Of a stretch of DNA of 64,000 bases, positions 36,301-51,300 are shown in pieces. The position numbers were made by a program, and so were the translations under genes. A model generated the notes under the pieces. The model was not told the origin of the DNA. It did no database searches and saw only the letters and a list, made by a program, of their open reading frames with translations. This stretch comes from Lamellibrachia columna (Eukaryota > Annelida > Polychaeta > Sabellida > Siboglinidae). Each line of letters begins with the position of its first letter. Position 1 is the stretch's first letter. The stretch spans positions 54,148,374-54,212,373 of the forward strand of contig OY759270.1 of NCBI GenBank assembly GCA_963662155.1. The letters are read 5' to 3'.

Positions 36301-39300
36301 CAAAAGGCGATAAGGGAGGTGAGCAAGGGAGAATGTGTTATAATGGGTGATTTTAACCATGGCCATATACAATGGGAATCATTTGAGAGTGCTGGAGGTG
36401 ACGACCATCAGTTTCTACTTCTAACACAGGATTGTTTCCTTACTCAACATGTCTTGGAACCAACCAGAGGTGGGAATGTGTTAGATTTAATTTTGTCTTC
36501 TCAAAATGAATTAGTTGACAATGTTAAAGTACACGAACCTTTGGGTTCAAGTGACCATAACCAAATCCATTTTAATATAAAAGTAAAAACAGGGAATACA
36601 TATAAAAAACAATGGAGGAGGAACTTCAACAAAGGCAAATATAAAGTGATGAGAACATATCTAGCAAATATAGATTGGAATAACTTGCTGAAGAACAAGA
36701 CAGCAACAGAATGCTGGACTTGTTTAAAATTTGAGATTGAGGGCATTATTGAGAAATTTATTCCATTAAGAAAACAAGGGAAAAGATCCAGGAAAAAACA
36801 CCTGTCAAAAGAAGCTATTAGAAAAATTGCTCACAAACAGATGCTGTGGAGGGTCTATAAACACACTGGAAATGTAGAAGACTACACAAACTACAAAGAG
36901 GCACTTAACCTAGCTACAACTGAAATTAGAAAATCTAAAAGAACCTTTGAAAAAAAATTGGCAGGTAATATAAAAAATTACAGCAAGAGTTTCTATGCTT
37001 ATGTAAGGAGTAAACAGAAAGTTCGAGATAAGGTCGGACCACTGGAAAACAACAGTGAAAACATAATTTCAGACGGGTTCCAAATGGCAGAGGTCCTGAA
37101 TGAGTATTTCAGCTCAGTTTTTACCACAGAAGATATCAGCTCACTTCCAGTTCCATTAACTAAATTTGAGGGCAATAAATCAGAACATTTAGGGCAGTTA
37201 TTTGTAAATCCTGAAATGATTGCAAAGAAAATTAAGAAGATGACAGATAATAAATCACCTGGAGTTGATGGGATACCACCAAAACTGCTTAAGGAAATTG
37301 TTGATCAAATTAGTAAACCACTTGCAAACTTATTTAACTTGTCACTAGAAGAAGGAATAGTTCCTTCAGAATGGAAAGAAGCAAACATTATGCCGCTATT
37401 TAAGAAGGGATCGAGGAAGAAGCCAGAAAATTACAGACCAGTGAGTTTAACATCAGTTGTATGTAAATTACTCGAAACATTAATTAGAGACCACATGGTG
37501 GAATTCCTTGTAAAACATAAATTAATAAATACATCTCAACATGGATTCCTAAAAGCAAGGTCATGTCTAACCAATCTCTTATGTTTTTGGAAGAAATTAC
37601 AAAGTGGGTAGATGACAGGTCACCAGTGGATGTTGTCTACTTAGATTTTCAGAAAGCTTTCGATAAAGTGCCACATCAAAGATTGTTACTTAAACTAAAA
37701 GCCCATGGTATAGGCAATGATGTAATCAACTGGATAGAAAAGTGGCTTACACACAGAAGACAGAGAGTAATAGTAGATGGTGAGATTTCAAACTGGAAAT
37801 CTGTTTTGAGTGGGGTACCACAGGGATCAGTATTAGGCCCTATACTGTTTTTAATATATATAAATGATTTGGAGGATGACATATCTAGCAAAGTACTCAA
37901 ATTTGCAGATAACACAAAAGTATTCAGAAAGGTTACTAATGATACAGATAAACAAAGTTTACAGGATGATCTAGAAAAATTAGTTAAATGGTCAGAAAAA
38001 TGGCAAATGTTATTCAATTTTGGGAAGTGTAAATGTATACACATAGGACATGGAAATATGGACGAGGAATATAAAATGGGGGATGCTGTACTAGGTAGAA
38101 CCACACAAGAAAAGGATTTAGGAGTAACATTTAATGCTGACATGAAAGTTTCAGAGCAATGTGGGATTGCTGCTTCGAAAGGAAATCAAATTCTAGGGCT
38201 AATTAGGAGAACTATCACGTATAAGGAGAAACATCTAATTGTACCCCTGTACAAAGCAATAGTTAGACCACATTTGGAATATTGTATTCAAGCATGGAGG
38301 CCATATCGTAAAAAAGACATAGATAAGCTAGAAAGAATACAACGAAGAGCAACTAAGATGATTCCAGAATTAAGAGACCTTAGTTACGAAAGTCGCTTAT
38401 TACAATGTGGTTTGACAACACTAGAGACCAGGAGACTAAGAGGAGACCAAATAGAAGTGTTTAAAATAGTGAACGGTTATGAGGATGTTGATAGGAATAT
38501 GTTCTTCAAACTTAAAGAAGGCAGTAGAACCAGAGGACACAAAACAGCATTAGTTAAGGAGCAGTGTAGGTTGGACATGAGAAAGTACTCTTTCTCACAG
38601 AGGGTGATAAATGAATGGAACAAACTGCCAAATGATTGTGTTAAAGCTAGTAGTGTGAATATGTTTAAAAATAGAATTGTCCACTTGCCATCTGGAACGT
38701 GTTGTTCGAGATGGCAATCTTGTTAAATCTTGTTAAACATCAATATAATAATAATATTTGCATTACGTAACATCATCATATACAGCTCACATAAAATCAT
38801 TATTTAAATAGCACATTGCTGTAAAACATGGATGCTATATAAAATGTTGTCTTGTTTCCTTATGAAAATATACCATGGAATTACATGGTATACTATGGTA
38901 TTTGGTGGTATTACATGGCATTACATGGTATACCATGACATTAAATGGTAATCTGTGGTAGATCATGCTTTTTCATATATTGTGTACGGTAACTGTACCA
39001 TGGTTTACCTGTTTCAAAACACCATAGTCTTTTACCATGGTTTATGTGTTTCAAAACACCACGGTTTCCATGGTATGCCATGGTATTTTACCATGGTTTA
39101 TCGGTTTCAAAACACCATGGTATTTACCATGGATAGCTATGGTATATTTTAATAAGGGTTGTGACCACTCACCTCGATAAAGAAAATTTTTTTCTTCAAA
39201 TCTGTTTAAAACACTCTCTATTTAATTATTAATTATTATATATGAACTTTTTCAGGAAAAAAACATCAACAGAATGCAACACAAAATTCTCAGCCCTGCT

Positions 39301-42300
39301 AAAGGCTAACTTGAACATGTCAATAAACTACTGTCCATGGTGCTCAATGAGTCAAGCACCAAGGTAGAATGATAGATTTACTTGAAGACATCAACAAACT
39401 GCAGTCCGCAGCGCTCAATGAGTCAAGCACCAAAGTAGAATGATAGACTTACTTGAAGACATCAACAAACTGTAGTCTGCAGTGCTCAATAAGCCAAGCA
39501 CCAAAGTAGAATGACAGATTTACATGAAAACATCAAGAAATTGCAGTTCACATTGCTCACTGACCCAAGCACCAAATTAGAATGAAAGACTTACATGAAG
39601 ACATCAACAAACTGCAGTCCACGGTGCTCAATGAGTCAAGCACCAAAGTAGAATGACAGACTTGCATGAAGACATCAAGAAACTTCAGTTCACATTGCTC
39701 ACTGACCCAAGCACCAAATTAGAATGTAAGACTTACATGAAGACATCAAGAAACTTCAGTCCACGGTGCTCAATGAGCCAAGCACCAAAGTAGAATGCAA
39801 CAGCGTAAACACCATAGATGAGAGCTTGAGAGAAGGAGAACACAATCCCAGTGAGATGTGCCTTCTTCAGACTCTGTCTGTAAAAGCACACAAGGGCATA
39901 TGAGTGCTGACGTCCCTCTTTATCTTATCTCCATCACAGTTCCTCATCATATTGGGTTTCCTAGTTACATCTCACTAAGGGAGACGTCTTCCCAGGATAT
40001 CAACCATGACTTCTAACTGAATTGTCTATCCATTGTTTATCATACTTGGGTTTCATTCACATTACTGATAATATACAAAACATTAACAAACACAAATGTG
40101 ATAACGTCATTACGTCTTTTAAAAATATTTGTATTCATATTCTTGAAATTCAATTAAACACAAACATTAATTTCATGTTAGTGCATATCATACCTTGAAA
40201 CAAAGGTGGTTCTATGGTACAACTTTTTAATAATCACTACTTTATTCTCAGTCAAAACTGAAGCATTGGCGACTGTAACAGAGCAAGAAGTGAGGGAGAC
40301 TATGTGATCGACCCACTTGTACGGTACGTCTGTCAACTTCTGGTATTCTTTCACAAAGTGGGCCTCCTTTGACAGAGACGCAACTGTGCGAATGTTCTCC
40401 ATCGATTCTGTCGCGATCTGGAGGAAGAATTATTGTATATTGACAGGAGATATAGAAAAATATGCCAGTGGTGCCAAAGACAAGATTCTTCCTTGGATTA
40501 ACAGAATTATGCATATTAAGTGATTTCTGGTTCCTAAGACTGATGCAGACTTATTGAGATACGACAATGTGCTATGTGTGACCAAGCCACCTGGACAGTT
40601 TCCTGCCATGACAGTGGCAGCATGCATCGTAATAAGTAAAGTCTTCTAGGTGCCACAGCTCCACCAACATCAACACAGTTGATCTTCTCAAGTCTGAATC
40701 TTTCCAAACAAACATGCATTCATTATGTTATCAAATTATATTGACATACATTAAATTTTTTTATTAGTAGCCATGAATTTAAATTACAAAACTGTAATGC
40801 TACCTCCTGATTATTACCAAATGTAACAATTTCATCTTAACACAATTACAAGACAATGACCCACGGCTGGCTGAAATGAAGGGTTAACTTGACCCACCTT
40901 GCCAGCCCCCTCTAGCAACCCCTGGCTGGTCCCCGTGTCACCTGACATCATCTTGAACTGAAGCATGCCACCCAAGATGAGGAAGGGAGCAAAGGCAAGA
41001 ATGGCAAGAGTGAGTTCCCAGCTGTAGATGAAGCCTATCACAACGCCTGTAACGACGCTGACAGCGCCCTGCAGTGTCGAGGCCAGTTTGATGCCTGAAG
41101 CCTGCCGACAACATACAAACTGTAGTTCTTGAGGAAGTTTCAAGACACAAAGTACAATGATGTTTTACAAGTACAGCACTAGCCCCAGAACCGTGACAAA
41201 TACAGCACTAGCCCCTCAACCATGGCAAAAACAGCACTAGCCCCTCAACCATGACAAATACAGCACTAGCCCCTGAACCGTGACAAATACAGCACTAGCC
41301 CCTCAACCATGGCAAAAACAGCACTAGCCCCTCAACCATGACAAATACAGCACTAGCCCCAGAACCATGACAAATACAGCACTAGCCCCAGAACCATGAC
41401 AAACACAGCACTAGCCCCAGAACCATGGCAAACACAGCACTAGCCCCAGAACCATGACAAATACAGCACTAGCCCCAGAACCATGACAAACACAGCACTA
41501 GCCCCAGAACCATGGCAAACACAGCACTAGCCCCAGAACCATGACAAATACAGCACTAGCCCCAGAACCATGACAAACACAGCACTAGCCCCAGAACCAT
41601 GGCAAACACAGCACTAGCCCCAGAACCATGACAAATACAGCACTAGCCCCAGAACCATGACAAACACAGCACTAGCCCCAGAACCATGGCAAACACAGCA
41701 CTAGCCCCAGAACCATGACAAATACAGCACTAGCCCCAGAACCATGACAAACACAGCACTAGCCCCAGAACCATGGCAAACACAGCACTAGCCCCAGAAC
41801 CATGACAAATACAGCACTAGCCCCAGAACCATGACAAACACAGCACTAGCCCCAGAACCATGGCAAACACAGCACTAGCCCCAGAACCATGACAAATACA
41901 GCACTAGCCCCAGAACCATGACAAACACAGCACTAGCCCCAGAACCATGGCAAACACAGCACTAGCCCCAGAACCATGACAAATACAGCACTAGCCCCAG
42001 AACCATGACAAACACAGCACTAGCCCCAGAACCATGACAAACACAGCACTAGCCCCAGAACCATGACAAATGCAGCACTAGCCCCAGAACCATGACAAAC
42101 ACAGCACTAGCCCCAGAACCATGACAAACACAGCACTAGCCCCAGAACCATGACAAATACAGCACTAGCCCCAGAACCATGACAAATACAGCATTAGCCC
42201 CAGAACCGTGACAAACACAGCACTAGCCCCAGAACCATGACAAATACAGCGCTAGCACCAGAACCATGACAAACACAGCACTAGCCCCAGAACCATGACA

Positions 42301-45300
42301 AATACATTACTAGCCCCAGAACCATGACAAATACAGCACTAGCCCCAGAACCGTGACAAACACAGCACTAGCCCCAGAACAATGATAAATACAGCACTAG
42401 CCCCAGAACCATGACAAATACAGCACTAGCCCCAGAACCATGACAAATACAGTATTAGCCCCAGAACCATGACAAACACAGCACTAGCCCCAGAACCATG
42501 ACAAACACAGCACTAGCCCCAGAACCATGACAAATACATTACTAGCCCCAGAACCATGACAAATACAGCACTAGCCCCAGAACCATGACAAATACATTAC
42601 TAGCCCCAGAACCATGACAAACACAGCACTAGCCCCAGAACCATGACAAACACAGCACTAGCCCCAGAACCATGACAAATTTATTGTGTGATGAGAAATA
42701 CATTTTTGTGCACAAGTGCAGGAAAGACATGTAGATTCAGATCCAATTTTTTTTACATCAAATGTTTAAATAAAAGGATATCGCCAACATATTATTAGCT
42801 ACGATGATCGACTGGCTGAAAAACGTATCAAATTGTAGAGCCAAATATTTATTGAATGAATAAGAGTCAAGTGATACAGGACTGCTCAATACTCATCCAA
42901 ACATTTGAAATTCCAGAATATTTCTAAGGGAAAATGTTCACAAATGGAAACACAGCAAATTGCCTATCAACAAAATAAAGTGAGACATCTCCAGACTGAC
43001 CCCATGAACAGCTGAAGCATCGGTAGACAGTCGAGTGGTCAGCGCACCAGTCGATCTTCTAGGGTCATCAAAGTAGCCAATTTCCTAAGGGTTGAACAAC
43101 AATGTTTATTTGGGGTCATACAGGCACCAGTTGCTGGACAATTGGCCCTTCTAGGATCATAAAAGTGGCCAATCTGCAACAAACTCAACATGAACATGTA
43201 CACAGTCAGCAAATGTACACCAAAGCAGCCCTCGATAACCAAACAGTATGATTAGGTGACAAGGGAACTGCAATTTAACACAATCTAACAATTATTCTCA
43301 ACATTTATTTACACACCTTAGTGTTTTAATGCTGATTTTGATAACATCTCTGAATGGATATTTCCTAGATACACAGCACTATATGAATTCTAGCTATTAT
43401 TTGTAATACTTTATTTAATTGATGGATTGCTCCAGACTACATTGTGCTGAGTCATCACACCACTGTAAGAACAGACAGAGACACACAAGTGGACTGTGAG
43501 ACAGACAGGAAAGAAAACAAACAAATGATCCTACCTGGCGCAGCAGGGCTTTAAAAACCATCTGTCGCAACCGTAATGTCAAACATTCAGCTGAGACACT
43601 GAAGAGGAAAATCTGGAAACAGAAAATTTTTCACCTGCAAAAAACTTGGTAAGGTGTCACAGCCCATCATATCACAAAGGGGCATTAAGAGCAACAAGAG
43701 ACTATAATGGGGTAATATAAAAACAATGGGGTTATAAAAAACAACCTGTTAACTTTGGTGGAAATTTACATGCAATAACTAAACAATGTTAAAATGAAAA
43801 TTCCCAAATGATAACCAAAAATTACCTTTTGTCCTTCTCGTAAGAGACCTTTCTTAGAGTGCATGTGACAAAGTGACAAATTGAACTGACCTGGAAGAAC
43901 ATGGCTACTCCCGTGACAATGGCAATGACAAAGAACAAGAGCGCATACAGGTTGGACAGTCGCTCCTGCTCACCCATGTCTGTTAGGCGGAACACCTACA
44001 AATACACAACACAGGTGAATATGACTCCAGCCAAAGCTACAAGCCCGCGACGGCATGTCAACAAAAAGTTGCAGTTTAATGACGAATCAATATTTTGTAC
44101 TCACCCTTCCAATTTTTTCACATCTGATGCAGATATTATTCACTTTGTTTCTAAACGTATTTTCTTTGTTATATGTTTCCCATCCGTAGACTGTTCATTC
44201 ATAATTTATATTTAGACAATTTTTATGTTTCCCCGAACTGGTGTGAACACTGTGAAGAACAAGCAGGTAGCTAGGATTGGCCTGTCCCCTTATGCCACGA
44301 ATACCTTAGAATTAGCCAAGCTGGCAGGTAGCACAAGGGCTCAGTTAGCACATCAAGGAATTACTCTTTATTAAGATCGCACAGTACAATGATCAGGCAG
44401 CCAGGTCATAGAAACTGTCATAATTGTGGTGTGTATAACACAGTAATATAGCAATATATGCTTAAGTAGAAAGTAAAATAGTCTATGGCTATCAGATTGT
44501 ATGTGAAACATAGAACATATAAAAACAACAAATTAGCTATATAATACAGTACAATATATTATAGTATGGTATAATATGATAAAGTAAACAGAATATTCTA
44601 CACAATAAATGTTCAAAGTGACTGCCGATTAGTGTTGCCATCTGGTGGACTATCACTAAACATTAAAAAAATTACTATTTTCTACACCTTCACTAAAGAG
44701 CTCTATAGTTACACTATTTTCTTAAGTGTATGTAATGAATGTGTTTCTATCGATATCGTCATAACCAACCATTTTGGTGCCGTTTGAAATCTGAAATAAA
44801 TCCTTTCACTTACTGCAACTGAAACAGTGCAGAACACTGCAACATATCATCTTTAACTACATTTTTTACCAGTGCCCATATTCTTAAAAAACCTGATAAC
44901 CAAACAGAAATTAGAATCAGTTACGATCAGTGGGAAAACTCACATCAAGAAATAGGCTGAAGAGGATGGCATAACAGGGATTCTGAATACCCACAATGGT
45001 AGCACCGATGGTACCCCCAACAATGTACAGCCATTCAGAGGAGTTGAACTTGAGAATTCGCAGCATTGAAGCTTCAGGGAGATCTTCCTCCTGTGACAGG
45101 ATACAAAACATATAAATGTGTAATTTTTTACTTTTTGAGATGTAAGCCTACAGGAGTAAACTAAACTAAAAGGTTCACAGGCGAGTCCATTATTGACAAT
45201 TTCATTTGCTACATTGTTGGAGCAACTGATCTGACAGTGACAATAGTGCTCCAACATTGCAATAATAGATGACACTCCAACATTGCAATAATAAATGATA

Positions 45301-48300
45301 CTCTAACACTGCAATAATAGATGACACTCCAACGTTGCAATAATAGATGACACTCCAACACTGCAATAATAGATGACACTCCAACACTGCAATAATAGAT
45401 GACACTCCAACATTGCAATAATAGATGACACTCCAACATTGCAATAATAGATGACACTCCAACATTGCAATAATAGATGACACTCCAACATTGCAATAAC
45501 AGACGACACTCCAACACAGCAATAATTGACAACAATAGAGGAGGTACAGAAGGCTGTCAAAGCAATGAAGTCAAGGATAGCTCCTGGTGTCACATAACAG
45601 CTGAAGTTTTGAAAGCAGGCAGAGAGAGAAGATGGCTGAGATGCTCCTGAAAATATGCAGTGCAGCACTGCATCAGGAATAGTTACCAACAGACTGGCAC
45701 AGGAGTATGATCAACCCAGTACACAAGAGAAGGTGCAGGTTAAATCCGTCAAACTACCGAGCAATTTCCCTGATACCCATCCCGGGTAAGGTCTTCTGCA
45801 AGATGATACTCATCAGGATCGATGACAACATTGATACACATCTCAGAACCCAACGGCTACTGAGTGAGAGTGACATACTCCCTGGATGGACAAACACTAG
45901 CACATGTTAGTGATATGAAAAGGTAAAGTTGGTGCGTCGGAGACATTGGAACGAGTAAAGTACAGAGAGCAGGTGTTGCTGACGGTAAGAGTTCAACCAG
46001 GATATTTGTGCTGAAATGTTTTACTTTCTGTTGCCACACCTAGTGCCTGAGCGATAGTTGGGAAGTGGACTTGCAGTCCATTGACTCGCTGACCAGTCAA
46101 GCGTGACAAGTTGTAGACAACAATTGTGTGATCCGCGTTACCACGTTGCAGTGTTACATAAGTTCCCTTGACGGCTAAACCACAGCCAAGCTACGTTACC
46201 ACGTTGCAGTGTTACATAAGTTCCCTTGACGGCTAAACCACAGCCAAGCTACGTTACCACGTTGCAGTGTTACATAAGATCCCTTGACGGCTAAACCACA
46301 GCCAAGCTACGTTACCACGTTGCAGTGTTACATAAGATCCCTTGACGGCTAAACCACAGCCAAGCTACGTTACCACGTTGCAGTGTTACATAAGATCCCT
46401 TGACGGCTAAACCACAGCCAAGCTACGTTACCACGTTGCAGTGTTACATAAGTTCCCTTGACGGCTAAACCACAGCCAAGCTACGTTACCACGTTGCAGT
46501 GTTACATAAGATCCCTTGACGGCTAAACCACAGCCAAGCTACGTTACCACGTTGCAGTGTTACATAAGTTCCCTTGACGGCTAAACCACAGCCAAGCTAC
46601 GTTACCACGTTGCAGTGTTACATAAGATCCCTTGACGGCTAAACCACAGCCAAGCTACGTTACCACGTTGCAGTGTTACATAAGATCCCTTGACGGCTAA
46701 ACCACAGCCAAGCTACGTTACCACGTTGCAGTGTTACATAAGATCCCTTGACGGCTAAACCACAGCCAAGCTACGTTACCACGTTGCAGTGTTACATAAG
46801 ATCCCTTGACGGCTAAACCACAGCCAAGCTACGTTACCACGTTGCAGTGTTACATAAGATCCCTTGACGGCTAAACCACAGCCAAGCTACGTTACCACGT
46901 TGCAGTGTTACATAAGTTCCCTTGACGGCTAAACCACAGCCAAGCTACGTTACCACGTTGCAGTGTTACATAAGATCCCTTGACGGCTAAACCACAGCCA
47001 AGCTACGTTACCACGTTGCAGTGTTACATAAGTTCCCTTGACGGCTAAACCACAGCCAAGCTACGTTACCACGTTGCAGTGTTACATAAGTTCCCTTGAC
47101 GGCTAAACCACAGCCAAGCTACGTTACCACGTTGCAGTGTTACATAAGTTCCCTTGACGGCTAAACCACAGCCAAGCTACACATGGCAAAATGTCTTCTA
47201 ATAATCCATCACGAAAAGGTAGCGCCCATGCTGAAGAAAAGGTAGCGCCTATGCTGAAGAACACCCACAAAACATCTTCGCACTCAGAATCCTAGAGCTA
47301 CTAGGCGATGAGGAAATTGTTGTAAAGGTAAAATCTGCAATATACCTCCATGCGCTTAAAGAAGAAATTCGAGACATGAAGCTAGAAATAACCCGTCTGC
47401 ATCAAACAATTGATGCAAAAGACAAATTGATCTATGAACTGAAGGACAGCATCGACAAGCTCAAGGTGAGCGTCGACGACACGGAGCAATATAGCCGATG
47501 AGCCAATTTGCGTATCCAGGGAATTGCTGAGTTGGGCACTGCATTCTTGTAGACATATAACATTGAATTTATACTGTAGATTGTGTAGTTCTTCAGTGAA
47601 TGCTTCCAATTCATACAATTTAGCATATATAGATTGTATATTTAAGCTTTATATGGAAACTGGCGAGGAAGCCCATGCCAAAGTACTAGAAATCTTTAAC
47701 CAGAAGATGAAGATGAGTCCTCCTTTGACTGATGAAGACATTGAGTGCTGCCATCGACTCGGACGCAGACTGACCCCGCAGGTCCCAGTTCTATGATTAT
47801 AAGATTTAAATTCAAATGAATGCGCGATACAGTCTACAGTACCCGAGGTTCCCTAAGGAATCACAAGTCAGCAGAGCCGGCCCTTCATCTCTACATCAAC
47901 GAGGACCTGACATTGAGAAGATCATTGATGGCATTCCAAACAGGAAAATTACGTGCAGAAAAAAAGATAGCAGACTGCTGGACTCACAATTGACACGTTG
48001 TTGTCAAGGAAAACAACAACTTGATCAAGAGGATCAACTCCCCACGAGACTTAAACAGTTACTAACTGTGTCACACTTGCTGAGGTATACTGACATTCAA
48101 TGCTATATTGTATTGTGTTGGTGTGTGACAAGGTGACACTGCATCAGTTGTTGCCTCCATTGTTTACATTATATTACTTGCATCACATAATAATTTGATA
48201 TAATATACCGCTTTGTGAATTTTTTTTTGCCCATGCCTAGTGCCTGACTTGGACTTGTTGCCATTATTCACATTATATTATTTGTATCACATATTATATA

Positions 48301-51300
48301 CATGTCTTATATTACTGTATTATGATTCATGCCTACGCTCATATATAAAATTCACAGGCCTTTAAAAATATTGATTAAATGATGGAACTTTCACATTCAT
48401 TTACATTTGGGTGGGCTTGAAAACAGCAGCTTAATCAGCATTCTTGACATTGATAATAATGAACTACAAGTAATAAAACACTCATCGTATTAAGATCTTG
48501 ATAAATTTAAGAACTTAGTGAATGAAATAAAGTAACTTGTCTCCATGTAAAGCTTAAATATACAATCTATGTATGCTATATATTTCATAAATTGGAAGCA
48601 TTCATTGAAGAATTACACAATCTACAGAATAAATTCAAGTTATATGTCTACAAGAATGCTGGATATCTGATCAGACTCATTCTTTCAATATACAATTACC
48701 CGGATATGATTGCATAACTCAGGGTAAGAGCAGCAGTGACAGACGAGGGTTAATGATATATGTTGATAAAAAATTCCAATACAAAGTATACTTAATTTTA
48801 AATATGTATGAACATTGGGAGGGAGAAATAATATATCTAAAAGGGGAGGGTTTCCCAAACCAATAATTATTGGCAATATATACAGACCACCAAGAACGTT
48901 CACCTCACTCATACTGTCCCTTGAAAAATTGAATAAAAGTATTAATACAGCCAATGACTATAACTTAAATCTACTCATAATTAACAAAAATGGAATGTGT
49001 AGTGAATTCTTTGACTTACTGACATCCCACAGCCTGTTTCCTCAAATTACATTTCTAACTAGATTTTCTCACACAAGTGGTATGTTAATAGATAATGTGT
49101 TCTGCAAAGTTGACCAAACAACAAAGGCTACCACTGCCGGTATCCTGCTAAACAAATTATCCAATCACCAACCTTACTTTGTTTTACTGGACATTGCTCT
49201 CACCAAAATACCAAATCAAAATTTGATTAAAATACACTTGCAAAATTATGAAGCTATAAAAAATGTATTAATGAGATTAGTAATGCTGATTTATACAATA
49301 AACTACATAAAAGTCAGACCGCAGATCCGAATGTATGTTATAATATCATACATGATGAAACTAAAAAAACAAAAAATAAGCATGTCGTGTAAATTAGTGA
49401 AATTGACCAAATATAAACATAAAAAATCTAAATGGATAACAAGAGGCCTACTAAAATAAATAAGATTCCAAGACAATCTATACAAAAGAATGAAATTAAC
49501 AAATCCCTCCTCAAGAAAATATGAAATAATGTATATTAACCTTAAGACATACAATAAAATATTAAAGATAAGCATACGTGCAGCTAAGCAACAATTCCTT
49601 GCGTCTACTTTTGCTAAATATAAATCCGATATTAGAAACACATGGAAAACAATAAATGAAATAATTTCAAGAAACAGCAACAAGACAAATTTCCCCACTA
49701 ATTAACATAAACAACACTGAAATAACAAACAAACTAGACATAGCCAATACATTTACCCAAATTATATAACTTACCCAGGTAAAAAAAACTTTGAACACAA
49801 CCTGAAGAAACAACAAAATTACAAGTTTGTATTAAATGATATAGACGAAAAAATAATACTAAAAACAATACAAACTTCCAACAACAAATATTAGCAGATT
49901 TGATGGCATCTTGAAAAAATTATTTTAAAAACTATTGATTTGTTGAAAACTTTCGACACCCTAAATCATAAGATTCTACTAAATAAATTAAAACATTATG
50001 GCATAGAAGGAGTACCACTGCAACTATTCAAAAGTTATTTAACAAATAGAACAGAATTTGTATAAATTGATGACATAAAATCTGATACACTGCACATAGC
50101 TACTGGTGTGCCTCAGGGCTCAATTCTGGACCACTGTTATTCAGTATATATATTAATGATTTTTCAGAGGCCAATCAAGTGTTTAATTTTTTATCATATG
50201 CAGTGTATATATCATATGCATTTAAGATCATTGAGTAATTTCGTAAATGAACAAAATGCAGATAGCGATTTGCTAATAAATAAAGAACTCTTTTTAAATT
50301 AATGAATGGCTTGTAATAAATAAGCTGTCACTAAACATAGCTAAATCTAAATTTGTGGTCTTCCACATGCATAGAAAACATATAGATGCTCCTAAAATCA
50401 GTAATATCATTATAGAAAAAGTTAATGAATTTAATTTTCTGGGACTGACTTTGGATACACATTTGAATTGGAAGAAGAACTCTGGACATATATCAAACAA
50501 ATGCATGAGAATAATTGGGATATTAAAATGACTTAAACAATAACTGCCTTTGAAAATAAAAATCATGCTTTATAATTACTTGTGCCACAAATAAATTACT
50601 GCTTTACAATATGGGGTTTCAATGTGAAAGAATAAATAAGCTTCAAAGAAACGCAATACGGATAATTACGCAGAGCAAATATAATGAACACACTTCACCA
50701 CTATTTAAAACTATGAATATGTTAACAGTCAAAGATATGCAAACATTGCAAGAACTTAAATTTTATTATAAATTCATACATAATAAATTATGTGCCTACC
50801 TACAACACTGGCAGTTAATTACAAACATAAACGTACATAACCACAATATGCACAGACAACAGGAAATTCTGAACTGAACATTCATTTGCAAAGTGATCTC
50901 TAAAACACAATCTGCCAACAACATAAAACAATACCCCCTGAATTGTGAAAGATAAACTCTATACGCATAGTCTACGAGGTTTCATAAACTATGCAAAGAA
51001 TATATAAATATAAAAATTCATGTGCAATCGTGAACTGTTACATATCCTTGCGCAACGAAAGATAGTACTTAAAATTCATATAAGTAAGATACATGGATAT
51101 TGTGCACACATGTAGAACACACATGCACGCGCACCCATACCCATACCCACACCCACAGAGACACACGCACAGAGACACACCCACACAGACACACCACATA
51201 GACACACCCACGCAGAAACACCCACGTAGACACGCCCACGCAGACACGCCAATGCAGACACGCCAACGCAGACACGCCAACACAGATACGCCCACGCAAA

